From assembly GCA_029559475.1 (NCBI GenBank), contig JAKQBN010000078.1, positions 1 to 64,000 on the forward strand: a stretch of 64,000 bases of DNA, given 5' to 3'. Origin of the DNA: a bacterium. GTDB lineage: Bacteria; UBA4055. A program made the translations under genes and the position numbers. Below the pieces are notes generated by a model. It searched no databases. It had not been told where the DNA came from and saw nothing but the letters and a program-made list of their open reading frames with translations. Positions 9,551 through 17,934 of this stretch are shown in pieces (the stretch's first letter is position 1; each line of letters starts with the position of its first letter).

Positions 9551-10537
9551 TTATTTGTCCCAGACTTGAAGAGGTTTTTCTAATTCCTTTAGTTTCTCGG
9601 CGATCAAAAGTTTAAGATCCTCAAGGCCTTCCTGCGTAAATGAAGAAATCTCATGATCGAAGAACTTGCCCCTGTATTTTTTTTCAAGAAGATCCTTTTT
9701 TGACAACACTTTAATAAAAGGTTTTTCCTTCATGACTTCACTATAGCTAAATAATTCATTCTGGAGGATCTTAAAATCCTTCTTATAATCTTCTGAATCA
9801 GCATTAATAAGATAAATAAGTACCTTCGTCCTTTCAACGTGGCGCAAAAACCTTAATCCGAGGCCTTTACCTTCGCTGGCACCCTTAATAAGACCCGGAA
9901 TATCAGCCATAACAAAACTCTTGTAATTTCCGTATTTAACAATACCCAGGTTAGGGAATAGGGTCGTAAAAGGATAATCAGCTATCTTTGGCCTGGCGTT
10001 AGAAAGCACTGAAAGTAGGGTTGATTTACCGGCATTGGGATAACCCACAAGACCTACATCAGCGATAACTTTCAGTTCAAGGTTAAGGCTCTTTTCAACT
10101 CCCTCTATACCCGGCTGGGCATATTTCGGCGCTTGCCTTGTAGCTGTTTTAAAGTGCGTGTTACCCCATCCGCCTTTACCGCCTTCGAGAAACTTGTATT
10201 CTCTGCCAGGCTCGGATACATCCAGATACACTTCACCGGTATCTTTATCAGAAATAACAGTTCCCAAAGGAACTTTAATTACAACTGACTTTCCGTTCCT
10301 GCCTGTCATATCGTTCATTCCGCCGTCTTTACCGTGCTCGGCAGTAAATTTCCGGTTCAGTGTAAAATCTAAAAGAGTATTCATATTTTCATCGCCGACA
10401 AAAATAATGTCTCCGCCTTTTCCTCCGTCTCCCCCATTCGGAGCACCTTGAGGTATGAACTTCGCTCTCATAAACGCTACTTTACCCTTACCGCCGTTTC
10501 CGGATCTTACGGTTATATTAACATAATCTACGAACAT
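9551..10537 (-). CDS. obg: GTPase Obg
   Basis: A 328-residue Obg/CgtA GTPase involved in 50S ribosome assembly and stress control. The N-terminal glycine-rich Obg domain (residues 1-158) begins MFVDYVNITVRSGNGG. The G domain has GYPNAGKSTLL (G1), FTTLFP (G2), DIPGLI (G3) and SKKD (G4). There is no C-terminal OCT domain, as in many short Obg proteins. The start at 10537 is preferred to one 57 bp upstream because family homology begins there and AGGGAT lies just before it. Confidence 0.95.
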   Translation of the reverse strand: MFVDYVNITVRSGNGGKGKVAFMRAKFIPQGAPNGGDGGKGGDIIFVGDENMNTLLDFTLNRKFTAEHGKDGGMNDMTGRNGKSVVIKVPLGTVISDKDTGEVYLDVSEPGREYKFLEGGKGGWGNTHFKTATRQAPKYAQPGIEGVEKSLNLELKVIADVGLVGYPNAGKSTLLSVLSNARPKIADYPFTTLFPNLGIVKYGNYKSFVMADIPGLIKGASEGKGLGLRFLRHVERTKVLIYLINADSEDYKKDFKILQNELFSYSEVMKEKPFIKVLSKKDLLEKKYRGKFFDHEISSFTQEGLEDLKLLIAEKLKELEKPLQVWDK

Positions 10538-10627
10538 TTTTATCCCTGTTATTATATAGTGGTTAAATATAAAAACTCTTGTCTCTAATAGCAAAACAAA
10601 TGAACGGCTAAATAACGGTTTTTTTTC

Positions 10628-10656
10628 TTGAATAACTGATAAAAAACACTTAAATT
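10628..10656 (+). promoter_or_regulatory. Sigma-70-like promoter of the tRNA-Pro pair
   Basis: TTGAAT at 10628-10633 and TAAATT at 10651-10656 are separated by exactly 17 bases, and the expected start point is about 10 bases before the first mature tRNA. Read from sequence only. Confidence 0.6.
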
Positions 10657-10671
10657 ACAAGCCGTTTCATT

Positions 10672-10746
10672 CGGGGTGTAGCGCAGTCCGGTTAGCGCGT
10701 TACGTTCGGGACGTAAAAGTCGGAAGTTCGAATCTTCTCACCCCGA
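10672..10746 (+). tRNA. tRNA-Pro (anticodon CGG)
   Basis: A complete cloverleaf can be drawn by hand. The acceptor CGGGGTG pairs with CACCCCG, the D stem is GCGC/GCGC, the anticodon stem is TTACG/CGTAA around the loop TTCGGGA, and the T arm is GGAAG-TTCGAAT-CTTCT. The anticodon at loop positions 34-36 is CGG, reading proline CCG. The discriminator is A and the 3' CCA is not encoded. It is followed 38 bp later by a second proline tRNA. Confidence 0.93.
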
Positions 10747-10784
10747 CAAAGTTTGAAATAAACATGATTCTGAATTTCATTGTT

Positions 10785-10859
10785 CGGGATGTAGCGCAGC
10801 CCGGTTAGCGTATTTGTCTGGGGGGCAAAGGGTCGCGAGTTCAAATCTCGCCATCCCGA
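10785..10859 (+). tRNA. tRNA-Pro (anticodon GGG)
   Basis: The acceptor CGGGATG pairs with CATCCCG, the D stem is GCGC/GCGT, the anticodon stem is TTTGT/GCAAA around CTGGGGG, and the T arm is GCGAG-TTCAAAT-CTCGC. The anticodon is GGG, reading proline CCC and CCT. No CCA is encoded. It is likely cotranscribed with the tRNA-Pro (CGG) just upstream and with the lipoprotein gene just downstream. Confidence 0.93.
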
Positions 10860-10905
10860 CATGAATTTTTTTTATACAAAAACAAAAATGAAAAGGACTT
10901 TAATT

Positions 10906-11244
10906 ATGAAAAAAACTTTCAGATTTTTATGTTTGATCACAATTATTAATTTATTCTTTTCATGCGGCGAAAAATATGTTGTCAGGGACGATACCGCAAG
11001 AACATTAATAGCTACTGTAGTAAGTCAGAATGCCTGTCTGGTGGGTGAATTTGATGAAGGATCGAAAATCGTTGATAAAAATATCAGCCAGGAGATCATT
11101 ACATGGGAAGGATTTAAACTGACGCTACGGACAGACCCCGGTGAAACATACGATTACATTTCCAAAGACATTTTTTATAAAGGAGACAGAGTTCTGATAA
11201 GAGTTCTTAACGGTCAGGTTACATCGGTAAAATTCGGCCCGTAA
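10906..11244 (+). CDS. Small lipoprotein of unknown function
   Basis: A 112-residue predicted lipoprotein: the signal ends LFFSC and the mature protein starts at that cysteine. In-frame ATGs lie upstream at 10861 and 10888, but 10906 has AAAGGA at proper distance and gives a normal signal peptide; 10861 would start one base after the tRNA. The mature part is beta-rich and unassigned. No promoter is seen between the tRNA and this gene, so it may be read from the tRNA promoter. Its 3' end overlaps the 3' end of rimO by 31 bp, convergently. Confidence 0.75.
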   Translation: MKKTFRFLCLITIINLFFSCGEKYVVRDDTARTLIATVVSQNACLVGEFDEGSKIVDKNISQEIITWEGFKLTLRTDPGETYDYISKDIFYKGDRVLIRVLNGQVTSVKFGP

Positions 11245-12506
11245 AGGTCATATGCATCGGCTTCTGTGATCATTACATCGTAGAACCTGCCGGTTTCAAG
11301 CGTATCACGAATTAATATTTCATTATCAACATCAGGGGCATCCATATAGCTCCTTCCGTAAGAAATCCCTTCTTCAGTTCTGTCTACTAACACTTTAAAG
11401 GTTTTACCTACAAATTTTAAATTGTTCTCACAAGATATTTCTCGCTGCATTTCCATTATTTCAGATGCTCTCCGTACAGCTGTCTTTTTTGAAATATGGT
11501 CAGGCATTGTATCTGCAGGAGTATCCTCTTCTCTGGAATACGAAAATACTCCGAGCCTATTAAATCTTATCATTCCCAGATTTCTTTTCATAGAATTATA
11601 AATCTTAACCGTCTCCCCAGGAAATCCTGTGATTATCGAAGTCCTTATGGTTATATCAGGAATTATTTCACGCATCATTTTCACTTTCGCAAAGATCTTT
11701 TCTGTAGTGTCTCCTCTCTTCATCGCCTTTAAAATATCAGTCTCGGTATGCTGGATCGGGAAATCAATATAATTGCATATATTGTCATGCTCAGCTATTT
11801 CTTCAATGAATTGCCGGGTAACAAGCGGCGGATGAGTATATAATAGCCTTATCCAAGCGTTATTTCCGCATAACAATGATAATTCTTTCAGAAGATCGCA
11901 AATCATGTTCTTTTTATAATTATCCGTACCGTATGATGATATTTCCTGTCCGACCAAAATGATCTCCTTTACATTTCCCCTTAATAGATAATCCGCCTCT
12001 TTAAGTATCGAATCGACCGATCTCGATTTGTAATTGCCTCTTATACCCGGTATCGCGCAATACGAACATTTGTGATTGCATCCGTCAGAGATTTTAATAT
12101 AAGCTGTATGTTCCGACTCAAGCGCTATCCTTTCGCAAAATCTGTTCTCTGAAACACGTTTGCTCACACTCAACGCTTTCAGCATATCTTTTATTTCTCC
12201 AAGTCTGAAAAAACCGTCAGCTTCGGGGAATTCTTTTTTCAGCTCTTTAAAATATCTTTCGATCAGGCATCCGGTAAGAAGAACTTTTTTGAAATGACCT
12301 TTTTTCTTCTGCTCAAAAGCTTCCAGAATAGCTTCAATAGATTGTTTTTTTGCGTCACCGATAAATCCGCATGTGTTGACGATCAGTGCTTCACCGGATG
12401 TGAAATCCGGAGAAATTTCGTATGGTCCCGAAAGCTGGCCTGAAAGCACTTCGCTGTCAACAAGATTTTTATCGCATCCCAATGTTATTATCTTAATCTT
12501 CTTCAT
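11214..12506 (-). CDS. rimO: Ribosomal protein uS12 methylthiotransferase RimO
   Basis: A 430-residue radical SAM methylthiotransferase that modifies Asp of ribosomal protein S12. The N-terminal UPF0004 domain starts LGCDKNLVDSE, the radical SAM cluster is in CNHKCSYCAIP, followed by RGNYKSRS and IILVGQEISSYG. A TRAM domain closes the protein, containing GRSYMDAPDVDNE, diagnostic of RimO over MiaB. The ATG at 12506 has no clear Shine-Dalgarno. An in-frame ATG at 12524 lies inside the upstream gene's terminator stem but has AAAAGG before it, so the start is not settled. Confidence 0.93.
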   Translation of the reverse strand: MKKIKIITLGCDKNLVDSEVLSGQLSGPYEISPDFTSGEALIVNTCGFIGDAKKQSIEAILEAFEQKKKGHFKKVLLTGCLIERYFKELKKEFPEADGFFRLGEIKDMLKALSVSKRVSENRFCERIALESEHTAYIKISDGCNHKCSYCAIPGIRGNYKSRSVDSILKEADYLLRGNVKEIILVGQEISSYGTDNYKKNMICDLLKELSLLCGNNAWIRLLYTHPPLVTRQFIEEIAEHDNICNYIDFPIQHTETDILKAMKRGDTTEKIFAKVKMMREIIPDITIRTSIITGFPGETVKIYNSMKRNLGMIRFNRLGVFSYSREEDTPADTMPDHISKKTAVRRASEIMEMQREISCENNLKFVGKTFKVLVDRTEEGISYGRSYMDAPDVDNEILIRDTLETGRFYDVMITEADAYDLYGPNFTDVT

Positions 12507-12514
12507 AATACTAA

Positions 12515-12538
12515 AAAGGCGCATTTCTGCGCCTTTTC
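12515..12538 (-). terminator. Rho-independent terminator after the decarboxylase gene
   Basis: On the minus strand GGCGCA-GAAA-TGCGCC is followed by TTTTT. It closes the decarboxylase gene and sits within the leader of rimO. Confidence 0.8.
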
Positions 12539-12539
12539 C

Positions 12540-13697
12540 CTATTTTATAAAATATGTTTTGAGGGGAGGAAATCCGTTGAACTCGATCGCACTGTAACTT
12601 GAAGTGTAAGCACCTGTTGTCAGCCAGTACAGCCTGTCGCCGATCGCCAGATTTAGAGGAAATTTATAAGTAGTATTCTCATACATAATATCCTGGCTGT
12701 CGCAGGTAGGTCCTGCAAGAATTACTTCCTCGGTCTCGCCTTTCTTCTCGCAGTAAACAGGATATTTAATTGATTCATCAAGAGTTTCGATAAGACCGCT
12801 GAATTTGCCGACGTCAGTATAAACCCATCTGACGAGAGCGGTTCTGGCTTTTCTCGATATCAGAACGACCTCGCTGACGAGCACTCCTGATTCACCGACC
12901 ATCGACCTTCCCGGTTCAAGAATGATCTCAGGAAGTGTGTCGCCGAAGTCCTCGTGCAGATATCTTGTGATCTCACGCGCATATACGTCGATACTATTCG
13001 TTTTTGCTCTGTAATTTGCTGGGAAGCCGCCTCCCATATTTATCATCTTAAGATTTATATTCTCGTGTTCCGAAAGCCAGTCGAATATATATTTTACTTT
13101 GGATATTGCCGAGTCCCATGCCCCGATATCGTGCTGCTGAGATCCGACGTGAAAAGATATTCCATACGGTTCAAGACCGAGTTTACTTGCAAGAATAACC
13201 AGATCTATTATCATGTCGGGATGGCAGCCGAATTTTCTGCTGAGAGGCCAGTCCGCAGTATCTGAACTTTCTGTCAGTATCCTGAAAAAGACCCGTGAAC
13301 CGGGAGCGACTACGGCGATATTTCTTAGATCACTCTCGCTGTCGGTCGCAAAAAGTCTGATTCCCTTATTGTATGCATATTTTACGTGATCAGCTTTTTT
13401 TATAGTATTGCCGTAACTGACTTTTGCAGGATCGACTCCCAGAGCCAGAACTTTATCCAATTCATAAATGGAAGCTATATCAAAATTTGACCCAAGATCT
13501 TTCAGTAATGATATTACTTCGTCTCCCGGATTCGCTTTTACTGCGTAATACTGTTTTGCAAAAGGAAAATTTTTCTGAAGTAGCGAATACTTCTTTTTTA
13601 TCTTTTCCAGATCTACTACAAGGAAAGGGGTTTCATGTTTGTCGGCAAAATTCTTGATCTTCTGCCATTCCTTAGCGTTTAAATAATCCTCTAACAT
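12540..13697 (-). CDS. PLP-dependent ornithine/lysine decarboxylase family (group IV)
   Basis: A 385-residue alanine-racemase-fold decarboxylase. The PLP lysine is in YYAVKANP, followed by NFDIASIYELD, GISFHVGSQ, INMGGGFP and EPGRSMVGESG. The C-terminal GPTCDSQDIM carries the Cys-Asp pair of eukaryote-type ornithine decarboxylases, so polyamine synthesis (putrescine or cadaverine) is more likely than diaminopimelate decarboxylation. The ATG at 13697 has a perfect AAGGAGG; upstream in-frame codons lack homology. Substrate choice between Orn, Lys and carboxynorspermidine precursors is not settled. Confidence 0.88.
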   Translation of the reverse strand: MLEDYLNAKEWQKIKNFADKHETPFLVVDLEKIKKKYSLLQKNFPFAKQYYAVKANPGDEVISLLKDLGSNFDIASIYELDKVLALGVDPAKVSYGNTIKKADHVKYAYNKGIRLFATDSESDLRNIAVVAPGSRVFFRILTESSDTADWPLSRKFGCHPDMIIDLVILASKLGLEPYGISFHVGSQQHDIGAWDSAISKVKYIFDWLSEHENINLKMINMGGGFPANYRAKTNSIDVYAREITRYLHEDFGDTLPEIILEPGRSMVGESGVLVSEVVLISRKARTALVRWVYTDVGKFSGLIETLDESIKYPVYCEKKGETEEVILAGPTCDSQDIMYENTTYKFPLNLAIGDRLYWLTTGAYTSSYSAIEFNGFPPLKTYFIK

Positions 13698-13849
13698 TCT
13701 GCCTCCTTTTTTCGAGTGTAATTTGGGGTAATAATAATATTTTATTATCAAACTGACAATAGTTTTTTCGTGTTTTTTTAAGCAGAATTCAATAGATTTT
13801 CCGGACATAAAGATTTATTTTTCTGAAGTTCAAATTAAATGGCTGATAA

Positions 13850-14518
13850 ATGACGAATAAATTATCTATAAATACAGACGACTACCACGGTTTTATTTTT
13901 GATATGGACGGTCTTCTGCTTGATACCGAAAGGATCTGCTGGGAATGTTTTCAGAATGCCTGCGGAAAATTCGGGCTGTATCCTGACTTCAGCATTTATA
14001 AATTATGTTTGGGAAGAAAAGCCCAAGAGGGAAATAAACTTCTGGCTGAAAATTTTAAGGGCTGCTCGGATTTCAGTGCATTGAACGAAGAATGGGCAGA
14101 AAGGTACAAAGATCATATTGAAAATAATATGATACCTGTTAAAAAAGGAGTCAGAAAATCGCTTGAATTTTTGTCCGGTAAAAATATTCCTCTCGGTGTC
14201 GCTACATCAACAGAAAGGAAGACAGCTTTAAAAAAACTTTCAAAAACAGACCTTTACGGCTATTTCAGCATTATTGTTACTGGAGATGATGTTAAAAATT
14301 CAAAACCCGACCCTGAAATATACATTCTTGCATCAAAGATGTTAAAAATCGATCCTGAGAACTGCATAGCTTTCGAGGATTCTGACAATGGAGTAATCTC
14401 AGCTGTCAATGCAGGAATACGAGTGATACAGATACCTGATATGATCGAGCCTTCAGATGATATAAGATTATTCGGACATTCGATCGTTAATTCTTTTAAC
14501 GATATCGAGCTTATATAA
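13850..14518 (+). CDS. HAD-superfamily phosphatase/phosphoglucomutase-like
   Basis: A 222-residue HAD hydrolase of the beta-phosphoglucomutase-like subgroup. Motif I is FDMDGLLLDTE, motif II is GVATSTER, motif III is the Lys in SKPDPEIY, and motif IV is AFEDSDNGVISA. The cap domain lies between residues 25 and 90. It should act on a small phosphorylated metabolite in the cytosol; the substrate is unknown. It is a single plus-strand gene closed by a strong hairpin. Confidence 0.88.
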   Translation: MTNKLSINTDDYHGFIFDMDGLLLDTERICWECFQNACGKFGLYPDFSIYKLCLGRKAQEGNKLLAENFKGCSDFSALNEEWAERYKDHIENNMIPVKKGVRKSLEFLSGKNIPLGVATSTERKTALKKLSKTDLYGYFSIIVTGDDVKNSKPDPEIYILASKMLKIDPENCIAFEDSDNGVISAVNAGIRVIQIPDMIEPSDDIRLFGHSIVNSFNDIELI

Positions 14519-14520
14519 AA

Positions 14521-14540
14521 AAAGCGGGTCTCCCCGCTTT
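14521..14540. terminator. Bidirectional terminator hairpin
   Basis: AAAGCGGG-TCTC-CCCGCTTT with A/T tracts on both sides, placed between the convergent HAD and small basic protein genes. Confidence 0.8.
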
Positions 14541-14543
14541 AAA

Positions 14544-14633
14544 TTATTTCTTTTTATGCCTGTTTTTTCTCAGTCTCTTTTTCCTTTTATGAGTGTTGAT
14601 CTTGTGTCTTTTTCTTTTTTTACCGCTTGGCAT
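14544..14633 (-). CDS. AURKAIP1/COX24-type small basic protein
   Basis: A 29-residue, extremely basic protein, MPSGKKRKRHK through RKNRHKKK, with 18 Lys or Arg residues. It matches the tiny AURKAIP1/COX24-domain proteins (related to mitochondrial mS38) found in FCB genomes, thought to be ribosome-associated. The ATG at 14633 is preceded by AAGGAGG, so it is clearly translated. It sits 16 bp downstream of the HU gene and is probably cotranscribed. The family link is from memory of the sequence. Confidence 0.88.
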   Translation of the reverse strand: MPSGKKRKRHKINTHKRKKRLRKNRHKKK

Positions 14634-14649
14634 TTTTGCCTCCTTCTGG

Positions 14650-14961
14650 TTATTTTTTTATATTTTTATTTACTTTATCTTTCAAGCTTTTTACAGCCCT
14701 GAAAACAGGAACTCTTTTTTCGGGGATCTCGAGCTTTTCCCTTCCTTTTGGTTTGTAGGCTATTCTGGCCGCCCTCTCGGCTACTTTGAAAGTTCCGAAC
14801 CCTCTCAGCTCGATAACGTAGTCATCTTTCAGGCTGTCTTTGATGACTTCTATCATGTTGTTGATCACGCTGCCGGTCTCTTTGTAAGAAAGCCCTGTGA
14901 TCTCATGAACTTTTTTTATGATCTCGAACTTGGTCAGTTTCTTAGCTTCTTTCTTCTCCAC
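14650..14961 (-). CDS. HU/IHF-family DNA-binding protein
   Basis: A 103-residue HU/IHF-family protein. After a lysine-rich leader, the body begins LTKFEIIKKVHEITGLS. It continues with the hallmark LRGFGTFKVAERAAR, then PKGREKLEIPEKRVPVFRAVKSLKDKV. The arm reads KPKGREKLEIPEK rather than the usual GRNPQTG, so DNA contacts in the arm may differ. The start codon is GTG with AAGGAG at good spacing. It should act as a nucleoid-shaping protein. HU versus IHF type cannot be decided. Confidence 0.93.
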   Translation of the reverse strand: MEKKEAKKLTKFEIIKKVHEITGLSYKETGSVINNMIEVIKDSLKDDYVIELRGFGTFKVAERAARIAYKPKGREKLEIPEKRVPVFRAVKSLKDKVNKNIKK

Positions 14962-14989
14962 TTTTTTCTCCTTTTAGAATTAAAATTTA

Positions 14990-16534
14990 TTATAAGTATA
15001 TTACCAGGTTTTTACCTGCGACAATTGTATCTTTTTTTCCGAGTTTGTTCCATGCTTTTAATTTAGTAATATTCACTTTATGTTTTTTCGATATTGATGA
15101 AAGCGTGTCGCCTTTTTTTATTTTGTAGGATATCTTTTTTTTTCCGCCTTTATAATATTCTTCACCATCATTGTAAGTAATATATTTCTTATTGAAATCA
15201 TTGAACCATTCTTTGTCGGTAGGAGGAGCAAGCACTTTTATCTTCTGACCTTGGTTGAGCTTTTTATTTCTAACATTATTAAGATCATTAACAGCAGATT
15301 CGTCTACTTTAAACATTTCTGCAATTTTTTGAACAGAATCTCCTTTTTTTACAATATACGTAGTAACAGGATAAATTTCATCCCTGCTGAATCCAGACAT
15401 GTTCTCTCTGAATCTGATCTTTGACATAGCCGGAATTACAACTGAATAATTCTTTGAATACGGAGGAATGCACCACTGCCTAAGATGGGGGTTCAACCTT
15501 TTTATATCTTCATAAGAAATACCTGCAGATAGAGCTATAACATTCAGATTTACGCAGCTGTCAAGCATAACCGTGTCATGTCTTGTTTTTTCCTTATCGA
15601 TAAAAAAACCATATTTTGTAGGGTCTTGTCCAATGCTGATAAGTGCATTAACTCTCGGAATATATTCTTTTGTTTCCTTGGGCAGCGAGTACATTTTCCA
15701 GAAATTGTTTGTCTTATGCTTTTTAATACTTTTTTCTATTTTCACATGACCGCAGTTATAGCCGGCTATCGCAAGATTCCAGTCGCCGAGTTTACTGTAC
15801 AGATATCTGTAGTATTTTGCAGCCGCGATAGTTGATTTTATCACATTTTTTCTGTCATCCTCCCACCAGTTTATATTCAGTCCGAAGAATTTTCCGGTCG
15901 AAGGTATGAACTGCCATAATCCTATAGCTTTTTGGAATGAATGAGCAAACGGCGAAAATCCGGATTCGGCCAGGGGAATGAAGGATAGCTCTTCAGGCAG
16001 ACCGAAATGCTTAAAAATTTTCTTCATGTCGTCTATATAGTCGAAGGCTCTTTCCAGATAGATCTGAGTAGATGTTCTTGACTTTTCTGTATAAAAATCC
16101 AGCCACTTTTGAACCTGTTTCTTATTTATAACCACCTCAAATGATTTAAAACCAAGATCAGATGTATCTTCCAGTGTCAGATCAAAATCCTTTTTCTCAA
16201 AGCAGAAAATATTATCTTCAGAATTTAATTCAATGTCGAGTTCAGTAACCAGTTTCTCAAAATTTGAATAGTGGTTATTAACAATACCCTTTAATGAATC
16301 AAGACTGCCTGCAGAAATCTCGGTCTTTTCTGACTCTATCGAGTCGATGTATTCGAAGATGCTGTCGTAAAAATAAAGCGCGGTCTCGTATTTGTTCTCG
16401 CGGACAAGTTTGTTGGCATGGAAGCACATAGAGATTATTTGTTCATGATCCTTTTCAGTTATCTGCTGGCAATAAAAAGGAAAGCTGAAAAGAAGAGCAG
16501 TCAAAAAGTAAATATTTTTCCGGCATAAGAACAT
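14990..16534 (-). CDS. Membrane-bound lytic transglycosylase with LysM repeats (MltD-type)
   Basis: A 514-residue periplasmic murein hydrolase. A signal peptide ends near residue 22. The SLT domain, about residues 170-310, has the catalytic Glu in PLAESGFSPFAHS, then AIGLWQFIPSTGKFFGL and IAGYNCGH. Two clear LysM modules follow, starting YIVKKGDSVQKIA and YKIKKGDTLSSIS, which bind glycan strands. The N-terminal 150 residues are helical and not typical of E. coli MltD. It starts 4 bp after the phosphohexomutase stop. Confidence 0.9.
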   Translation of the reverse strand: MFLCRKNIYFLTALLFSFPFYCQQITEKDHEQIISMCFHANKLVRENKYETALYFYDSIFEYIDSIESEKTEISAGSLDSLKGIVNNHYSNFEKLVTELDIELNSEDNIFCFEKKDFDLTLEDTSDLGFKSFEVVINKKQVQKWLDFYTEKSRTSTQIYLERAFDYIDDMKKIFKHFGLPEELSFIPLAESGFSPFAHSFQKAIGLWQFIPSTGKFFGLNINWWEDDRKNVIKSTIAAAKYYRYLYSKLGDWNLAIAGYNCGHVKIEKSIKKHKTNNFWKMYSLPKETKEYIPRVNALISIGQDPTKYGFFIDKEKTRHDTVMLDSCVNLNVIALSAGISYEDIKRLNPHLRQWCIPPYSKNYSVVIPAMSKIRFRENMSGFSRDEIYPVTTYIVKKGDSVQKIAEMFKVDESAVNDLNNVRNKKLNQGQKIKVLAPPTDKEWFNDFNKKYITYNDGEEYYKGGKKKISYKIKKGDTLSSISKKHKVNITKLKAWNKLGKKDTIVAGKNLVIYL

Positions 16535-16538
16535 CCCG

Positions 16539-17912
16539 CTAAATTGCCTCCTCGATCTCCTTTAATTTAGACTGCATAAGCTTCATGATCTCATCTAATC
16601 TTTTCTGTGTTGATGCTTCGTACCTCTGAACCAGAGCCGGTTGTGTATTCGATGCCCTAATCAGTCCGAAACCGTCACTGAATATTACCCGTACGCCGTC
16701 AACATCAACTACTTTATATCCTTCTTTCTTAAAATGATCTGTTACTCTTCTGACTATCTCGAATTTTTTATTATCATCGCTGTCCAGCCTTATTTCAGGC
16801 GTCATTATCATTTTCGGGATATCTGTCAACAGATCCGAAACAGTCCCGTCTGTACGGGAAAGTATTTCAAGAAGCCTCAGCGACGCATACAAAGCATCGT
16901 CGTGACCAAAAAATCTGTCTTTAAAGAATATGTGTCCGCTGACTTCCCCGCCGAGTTCAGCACCGGTTTCTTTCATTTTAGCTTTGATCAGAGAATGTCC
17001 GGCTTTCCACATTATGCCGTTGCCGCCCAGTTTCTCTATCCCGTCATACATAGTCTGGGAACATTTTACTTCGCCTACGATAACAGCTCCGGGTTTTCTT
17101 GAAAGGATTTCCTTCGCGAAGATCATCATTAAATGGTCGCCGAAAAGCATTTCGCCTTTTTCCGTAACTATACCGATTCTGTCAGCATCTCCGTCATATC
17201 CGATACCCAGATCGGCATCTGATCTTTTAACTTCAGAGATCAGGTCGGCCATATATTTCGGGACTGTCGGATCGGGATGATGATTCGGGAACCTTCCGTC
17301 AGGTTCGGTGTAGAGTTCTGTTACCTGATGTCCGAAGTATCTGAAGATCTCTGCTGCTATCTGACCTCCTGTCCCGTTTCCGCCGTCAACTATTATACAG
17401 AGTTTTCTTGAACCCATACTGATATTTTTCTTCAGAAAATCAAAATAAGCATCTTTGACTGAAACATGCTTTAAAGTTCCCGCCGGTTCATTTTCCGGTC
17501 TGCAGGAGAATCGATTTTGCAGGATTATATTCTTAAGCATTTGTATTTTTTCGCCGTAGAGAGCAGAATCTTTTGTTATCATTTTAAAACCGTTCATGTC
17601 TGCAGGATTGTGAGATCCTGTAATCATCACTGCTGAATCTGCTTTTAAATGCACCTGAGCAAAATAAAGGATCGGAGTGGTACACTGTCCTATGCTTATC
17701 ACATCTATTCCGCAGTCTCTTAGTGAATTTGTAAATGTAGAGAAAAGAAAATCCGCCGAAAGTCTCGCGTCGTAACCTATCACGCAGTTATTGTATCCTT
17801 CTTTCTGAATGTAAGTGGAGAACGCTTTTCCTATATTGATTACGGTGTCTGCTGTGAAATCCGATTCTACTATTCCGCGTATGTCGTATTCCCTGAATAT
17901 ATTCTCATTCAT
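16539..17912 (-). CDS. Phosphomannomutase/phosphoglucomutase
   Basis: A 457-residue alpha-D-phosphohexomutase that interconverts 1- and 6-phosphates of mannose or glucose for sugar-nucleotide synthesis. The start fits FREYDIRGIVESDF of the AlgC/ManB branch. The phosphoserine is in VMITGSHNPADMNGFK, the metal loop is GYDGDADRIG, the sugar loop contains GGEVSGHIFF, and the phosphate-binding end is RASNTQPALVQRYEA. The ATG at 17912 with GGGAGC upstream is preferred over a start 42 bp earlier. It is 22 bp after trpS. Confidence 0.93.
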   Translation of the reverse strand: MNENIFREYDIRGIVESDFTADTVINIGKAFSTYIQKEGYNNCVIGYDARLSADFLFSTFTNSLRDCGIDVISIGQCTTPILYFAQVHLKADSAVMITGSHNPADMNGFKMITKDSALYGEKIQMLKNIILQNRFSCRPENEPAGTLKHVSVKDAYFDFLKKNISMGSRKLCIIVDGGNGTGGQIAAEIFRYFGHQVTELYTEPDGRFPNHHPDPTVPKYMADLISEVKRSDADLGIGYDGDADRIGIVTEKGEMLFGDHLMMIFAKEILSRKPGAVIVGEVKCSQTMYDGIEKLGGNGIMWKAGHSLIKAKMKETGAELGGEVSGHIFFKDRFFGHDDALYASLRLLEILSRTDGTVSDLLTDIPKMIMTPEIRLDSDDNKKFEIVRRVTDHFKKEGYKVVDVDGVRVIFSDGFGLIRASNTQPALVQRYEASTQKRLDEIMKLMQSKLKEIEEAI

Positions 17913-17934
17913 TTTGAGCTCCCGGTCTGTTAAT

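Noticed and set aside
10158-10451. Pro/Ser-rich ORF antisense to obg
   Set aside because: Produced by the glycine-rich Obg domain read on the other strand.
16641-17102. Plus-strand ORF inside the phosphohexomutase gene
   Set aside because: Antisense to conserved motifs of the real gene; no family features.
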